A DNA stretch of 17,435 nucleotides. It comes from JAHFRG01 sp041495205. Its GTDB lineage: Bacteria; Pseudomonadota; Gammaproteobacteria; Burkholderiales; JAHFRG01. This document shows positions 15,194 through 17,435 of this stretch, piece by piece. The notes under the pieces were generated by a model. It searched no databases. It saw only the letters and a list, made by a program, of their open reading frames with translations, and was not told the DNA's origin. The stretch covers positions 1-17,435 of the forward strand of contig JBGQCF010000039.1 of the NCBI GenBank assembly GCA_041495205.1, given 5' to 3'. The position numbers and the translations under genes were made by a program. Within the stretch, counting starts at the first letter, position 1. Every line of letters starts with the position of its first letter.

Positions 15194-15260
15194 GAGTTTA
15201 GTGCTGAGTGTTGAGTGCTTAGTGTTTAACTCCGAACCCTGAACTCCGAACTCTAAACTC
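15194..15260. repeat. Imperfect palindrome of short GAGT/ACTC-type units upstream of surE
   Basis: A 67-base low-complexity segment. The ends are exact inverse complements (GAGTTTAG at 15194-15201 and CTAAACTC at 15253-15260). Between them the left half repeats GTGCTGAGTGTTGAGTGCTTAGTG-like units and the right half AACTCCGAACCCTGAACTCCGAAC-like units at roughly 8-10-base spacing. As RNA it could fold into a long hairpin in the surE leader. It appears to be an intergenic repeat rather than coding sequence. Confidence 0.6.
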
Positions 15261-15266
15261 TAATGT

Positions 15267-15309
15267 TGGTCGGGGCGGCGCGATTCGAACTCGCGACCAC
15301 TTGCACCCC
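15267..15309 (-). tRNA. 3' half of tRNA-Pro(GGG), cut at the anticodon; likely attachment-site remnant
   Basis: On the minus strand the sequence runs GGGGT-GCAAG (anticodon, loop end and 3' anticodon stem), TGGTC (variable region), T arm GCGAG-TTCGAAT-CGCGC, CGCCCCG (3' acceptor strand), A and an encoded CCA. The lengths fit a canonical tRNA exactly. The match begins at anticodon base G34 (15309) and breaks off at 15310, where U33 would be expected. No D arm or 5' acceptor (CGGGGCG expected) follows. One T-stem pair is an A-G mismatch, which may signal decay. A 3' tRNA half ending at the anticodon loop is typical of attachment sites of tyrosine-recombinase elements. It cannot make a functional tRNA from this location. 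Confidence 0.75.
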
Positions 15310-15412
15310 GTTGCAATTGTAACATTGAGGTATTTTATCAATCAACGCCTTGCAATGCCCGCCATTCTCATATTCAGCGCTGCAAAGTCAGGAATCCCCG
15401 GGATACGACAAC

Positions 15413-15433
15413 AAAAAACCCGCCATGGCGGGT
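15413..15433 (-). terminator. Intrinsic terminator of the minus-strand small-gene cluster
   Basis: ACCCGCCATGGCGGGT (15418-15433) is a perfect 16-base palindrome, able to form a 6-bp GC-rich stem with a 4-base loop. On the minus strand it is followed at once by TTTTTTGTTGT. It sits 29 bases after the stop of the gene at 15463-15684, exactly where a terminator would be expected. Confidence 0.8.
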
Positions 15434-15462
15434 CGTTTATTCCGACAGACTCCAGCCTGGTG

Positions 15463-15684
15463 TCACCAGCTCAGTCCGCTTAGTGCAGTCCATGCCTCGC
15501 CTTGGGTCGTTTTTGCCTCTAACCAGGTGGCATGGACATCGATAACCTCAATGTTGGCATTCTCCAGAATTTTGGCGTATCCCTCCATGTTTTTGACCAG
15601 CTCGCACCCCGGCTTTCGACAGTAATACTGCGCTTGCGAAATGCTCAGTTTGTAAAGTGCTGTTTTAACGTTCGGGGTCAACAT
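15463..15684 (-). CDS. Small orphan protein, 73 residues
   Basis: I do not recognise this protein. It is a compact 73-residue product with a mixed N-terminal half and a CRKPGC pair (C22, C27). A strand-like IEVIDVHATWLEAKTTQG follows, and the end is GEAWTALSGLSW. No signal peptide or membrane segment is visible. A short possible ORF overlaps its start by 7 bases, so it may be translationally coupled; its own ribosome binding site is poor. A strong terminator follows its stop, which supports a real transcript in this direction. A plus-strand frame at 15532-15804 overlaps it but has no ribosome binding site. The location beside a tRNA remnant suggests a phage- or island-derived gene. Confidence 0.5.
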   Translation of the reverse strand: MLTPNVKTALYKLSISQAQYYCRKPGCELVKNMEGYAKILENANIEVIDVHATWLEAKTTQGEAWTALSGLSW

Positions 15685-15767
15685 GAAGGCGCCTGGTTGC
15701 CGGTAATGATCTTAACTATGGCGATTCCTGGTTCGCCCTGTTCTTCATTCTTGAATTGTCGCGGCAT
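15678..15767 (-). CDS. Possible 29-residue small ORF linking two orphan genes
   Basis: ATG at 15765-15767 opens a 29-codon frame (MPRQFKNEEQGEPGIAIVKI start) ending TGA at 15678. It lies 7 bases after the stop of the 75-residue gene upstream, and its end overlaps the start of the 73-residue gene by 7 bases, filling the gap exactly. GGAG occurs in the last codons of the upstream gene but about 15 bases from the ATG, longer than ideal. The spacing suggests translational coupling; the peptide itself is not recognised. Confidence 0.3.
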   Translation of the reverse strand: MPRQFKNEEQGEPGIAIVKIITGNQAPSC

Positions 15768-15774
15768 TAACACT

Positions 15775-16002
15775 TTAGTTACTCCGGTTTCTGTCTTGCC
15801 ATAGTTTTTCAGGGCACTTGGGATCAATCCTGCGGAGTTGAGCGTGCATCGCCTCACATTGAGATTTCATTTCCGGCAGAGGGGGACACCTATAAACCGC
15901 TAACTGATAATCGCAATCGAAATAAGCAAGGCGCTCATTGAAGACGCGAACGGCCGACGCCAACTCCCGCCTTAACCACCAGATTTTGAATGCACTAGCC
16001 AT
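15775..16002 (-). CDS. Small orphan cysteine-containing protein, 75 residues
   Basis: I do not recognise this protein. It is 75 residues, basic, with an aromatic N-terminus (FKIWWLRRELASAVRVF), four cysteines (C30, C39, C49, C63) and a helical second half. The cysteines are not in a CxxC zinc-ribbon pattern. GAGG lies about 7 bases upstream of the ATG at 16002, which supports the start. It is probably the first gene of a small minus-strand operon that ends at the terminator at 15413-15433. Position beside the tRNA-Pro remnant and lack of recognised relatives suggest mobile origin. Confidence 0.45.
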   Translation of the reverse strand: MASAFKIWWLRRELASAVRVFNERLAYFDCDYQLAVYRCPPLPEMKSQCEAMHAQLRRIDPKCPEKLWQDRNRSN

Positions 16003-16301
16003 GTTCTTGCCTCAGATTACTACAAGAGAGATCTTGTCTTGGACTTGAGACAGGGACGAGGAGAGGGAAGAGGCCGAAGCACTGCAGAAGCGTCGGCTGG
16101 ATCGATATCCGGGTCGGAACCCCAGAGCAAAACAACATCACGTAGGGCCTGGGTATCCTAATACTCTATATAGCCCCAATTTCGTGAACTGAATAATCAA
16201 GCTACACTCATTGTGGTGAAAGTCAAATAAAACAATGAGGGCGTGCAGATTCTTATGTTTCTCGTAGCCGTCTACTGCATGGCGGCTCCCTATGCGGCGA
16301 G
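16003..16301. other. Non-coding divergent spacer between orphan genes
   Basis: About 300 bases without a supportable gene, lying between a minus-strand start (16002) and a plus-strand start (16339). It is AT-rich in its right half and contains a purine-rich stretch (GAGGAGAGGGAAGAGG, near 16059-16074) and TGTCT...AGACA (an 18-base segment with 5-bp arms). It presumably carries divergent promoters. The only convincing element is the plus-strand -10 at 16302. Minus-strand open frames across it overlap poorly and show no protein character. Confidence 0.4.
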
Positions 16302-16307
16302 TATAAT
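16302..16307 (+). promoter_or_regulatory. Candidate -10 element for the 122-residue orphan gene
   Basis: A perfect TATAAT followed by GG, 37 bases before the ATG at 16339, giving a leader of about 25 bases that contains a strong ribosome binding site. No good -35 is present at 16-18-base spacing. Confidence 0.45.
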
Positions 16308-16338
16308 GGCCTGAGATATTCCAAAAGGAGGGATCGCC

Positions 16339-16707
16339 ATGGGCGCGGAGATGGCAACCGACGAAGTGACCGACATCATCGCCAACATTGAAATGCAGCG
16401 ACAGGAAAGGGCAAAGGAGGCTGGTCTCGCGACGGCGTGTAGTGAGGCGCTTCGCAAATTGCACGAAATCCTTGATCGCGAGAAGAAAGCATTGCAGCTA
16501 CACGGCTCAAGCACTCTACATCCAGCGAACATCGAAGCCGTGATGATCGAGATTAGGAAAGTGAAGAAATTGGCCGGCATCACGAGCCAAGGCTCGATCC
16601 CCAAGAGTGCGCGCCCCGGGCAGCGGCAAGCGTCGTGGCAGAACGAGCCGCGAAATCCCTCCAGAACTCGGGGCCGCCGGACGATGGGGCGAGGCAGCGG
16701 TCGTTAG
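16339..16707 (+). CDS. Orphan helical protein with Arg/Gly-rich tail, 122 residues
   Basis: I do not recognise this protein. The start is very well supported: AGGAGGG (16326-16332) lies 6 bases before the ATG, and a TATAAT stands just upstream. Residues 1-85 are strongly helical, with charged heptad-like runs (IEMQRQERAKEAGL, ALRKLHEILDREKKALQL, IEAVMIEIRKVKKLAGI) that could form a coiled coil or helical bundle. Residues 86-122 are low complexity and basic, ending RGRRTMGRGSGR, and may be disordered or bind nucleic acid. There is no signal peptide. It is transcribed away from the small minus-strand cluster and belongs to the same tRNA-linked accessory region. Confidence 0.55.
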   Translation: MGAEMATDEVTDIIANIEMQRQERAKEAGLATACSEALRKLHEILDREKKALQLHGSSTLHPANIEAVMIEIRKVKKLAGITSQGSIPKSARPGQRQASWQNEPRNPSRTRGRRTMGRGSGR

Positions 16708-16788
16708 CGTGCTGCCGAGTGCAGCCGTTGAGTGCAGTCTCGATCTGTGGCTCCCCGAGCAGGGAAATATGAGCATCGGGAAACTTTC

Positions 16789-17421
16789 ATGAAACCGAAT
16801 CCGCAAGACCTGGAAAAAATCGCCGGCCTTACGCTGGAACACTACAACCAGAGTGCAGAAGATTTTTGGGAAGGCACGCGCGATCACAACGTCAGCCAGA
16901 ACATCGAGACGCTGTTGCAACACATCGAGGGTGAAGCACCGTTCACGATACTCGATTTAGGCTGCGGGCCGGGACGCGACCTCAAGGTGTTCGCCGAACT
17001 CGGTCATCTCGCGGTAGGTTTGGAAGGCGCCGCGCGCTTCGCCGTAATGGCGCGCGTCCACAGCGGCTGCGAAGTGTGGCAGCAGGATTTCCTCAAGCTC
17101 GATCTGCCCGATAACCATTTCGATGGCGTGTTCGCCAACGCCGCGCTGTTTCATGTGCCCAGCCTGGAGTTGCCGCGCATATTGCTGGAATTGCACGCAA
17201 CCCTGAAACCGCGCGGTGTGTTGTTCGCCTCGAACCCGCACGGCCATAACCAGGAGGGCTGGAACCGCGGACGCTACGGCGCGTATCATAATCTTGAAAC
17301 TTGGCGCCGCTATATGTCAGCCGCCGGGTTCGTTGAGCTTACTCACTATTACCGCCCTGCCGGCCTGCCGCGCGAACAGCAGCCCTGGCTGGCGAGTGTC
17401 TGGCGCAGGTTGGCATCCTGA
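16789..17421 (+). CDS. Class I SAM-dependent methyltransferase
   Basis: A 210-residue soluble methyltransferase with a Rossmann-like SAM fold. Motif I is ILDLGCGPGRDL at 54-65, the acidic end of the second strand is GLEG at 78-81, and a WQQDFLKLDLPDNHFDGVFA segment (97-116) contains the usual motif II region. LHATLKPRGVLFASN at 135-149 is typical of the post-motif strand. The C-terminal part (WRRYMSAAGFVELTHYYRP) is also normal for the methyltransferase 11/25 group. I place the start at ATG 16789 (MKPNPQDLEKIAGL), where helical homologous sequence begins; the frame is open back to 16732 without a better start. The substrate cannot be told from sequence. Its base composition is like the core genes, so it probably marks the end of the accessory region. 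Confidence 0.85.
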   Translation: MKPNPQDLEKIAGLTLEHYNQSAEDFWEGTRDHNVSQNIETLLQHIEGEAPFTILDLGCGPGRDLKVFAELGHLAVGLEGAARFAVMARVHSGCEVWQQDFLKLDLPDNHFDGVFANAALFHVPSLELPRILLELHATLKPRGVLFASNPHGHNQEGWNRGRYGAYHNLETWRRYMSAAGFVELTHYYRPAGLPREQQPWLASVWRRLAS

Positions 17422-17435
17422 AGAACATCGCTTCC

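Noticed and set aside
15194..15260. Short phased repeats as a CRISPR array
   Set aside because: Units are 8-10 bases with no spacers of constant length, and there are no cas genes.
15532..15804. A 90-codon plus-strand open frame across the small orphan genes
   Set aside because: No ribosome binding site, and the minus strand has a better-supported cluster with a terminator.

Overview
The window looks like a chromosomal segment of a betaproteobacterium, probably of the Nitrosomonadales type. This is an inference from gene order and protein resemblance, not from a marker gene. The basis is the alaC-hom-thrC block, the surE-pcm-nlpD-rpoS block, a moderately high GC content in the core genes, and several dispersed intergenic repeats between them.

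Layout. (1) 1-348: the 3' end of a type II haloacid dehalogenase. (2) 459-1880: a minus-strand two-gene cassette of lower GC and different codon use. It encodes a putative winged-helix protein with a lysine/arginine-rich tail, then a protein ending in a TIR-like domain. It resembles an anti-phage defence module and is the best candidate here for an undescribed system. (3) 2095-3633: nadC lies between two inverted copies of one ~200-bp dispersed repeat. Next to it is a 41-codon ORF that appears frameshifted right after its start codon. (4) 3667-7431: minus-strand alaC, hom and thrC. The hom start (GTG) overlaps the alaC stop, and thrC carries a cysteine-rich insertion. (5) 7523-11810: a plus-strand run of an Mth938-like protein, a MoxR AAA+ ATPase, a DUF58 protein and a TgpA-type membrane transglutaminase. 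(6) 11899-15185: minus-strand surE, pcm, nlpD and rpoS, packed with 4-bp gaps or overlaps. (7) 15194-16707: an accessory region. It starts with a palindromic repeat and the 3' half of a tRNA-Pro(GGG), cut at the anticodon. It continues with a minus-strand cluster of tiny orphan genes ending in a strong terminator, and a divergent plus-strand orphan gene with its own -10 element and a strong ribosome binding site. (8) 16789-17421: a class I SAM methyltransferase.

How the genes work together. hom and thrC carry aspartate semialdehyde to threonine, and alaC makes alanine. nadC makes nicotinate mononucleotide for NAD. MoxR, DUF58 and TgpA form the conserved triad thought to act on folding or assembly of envelope or secreted proteins. 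surE, pcm, nlpD and rpoS are a stationary-phase and damage-repair block ending in the general stress sigma factor. The TIR cassette and the tRNA-linked region look like later insertions between housekeeping genes.
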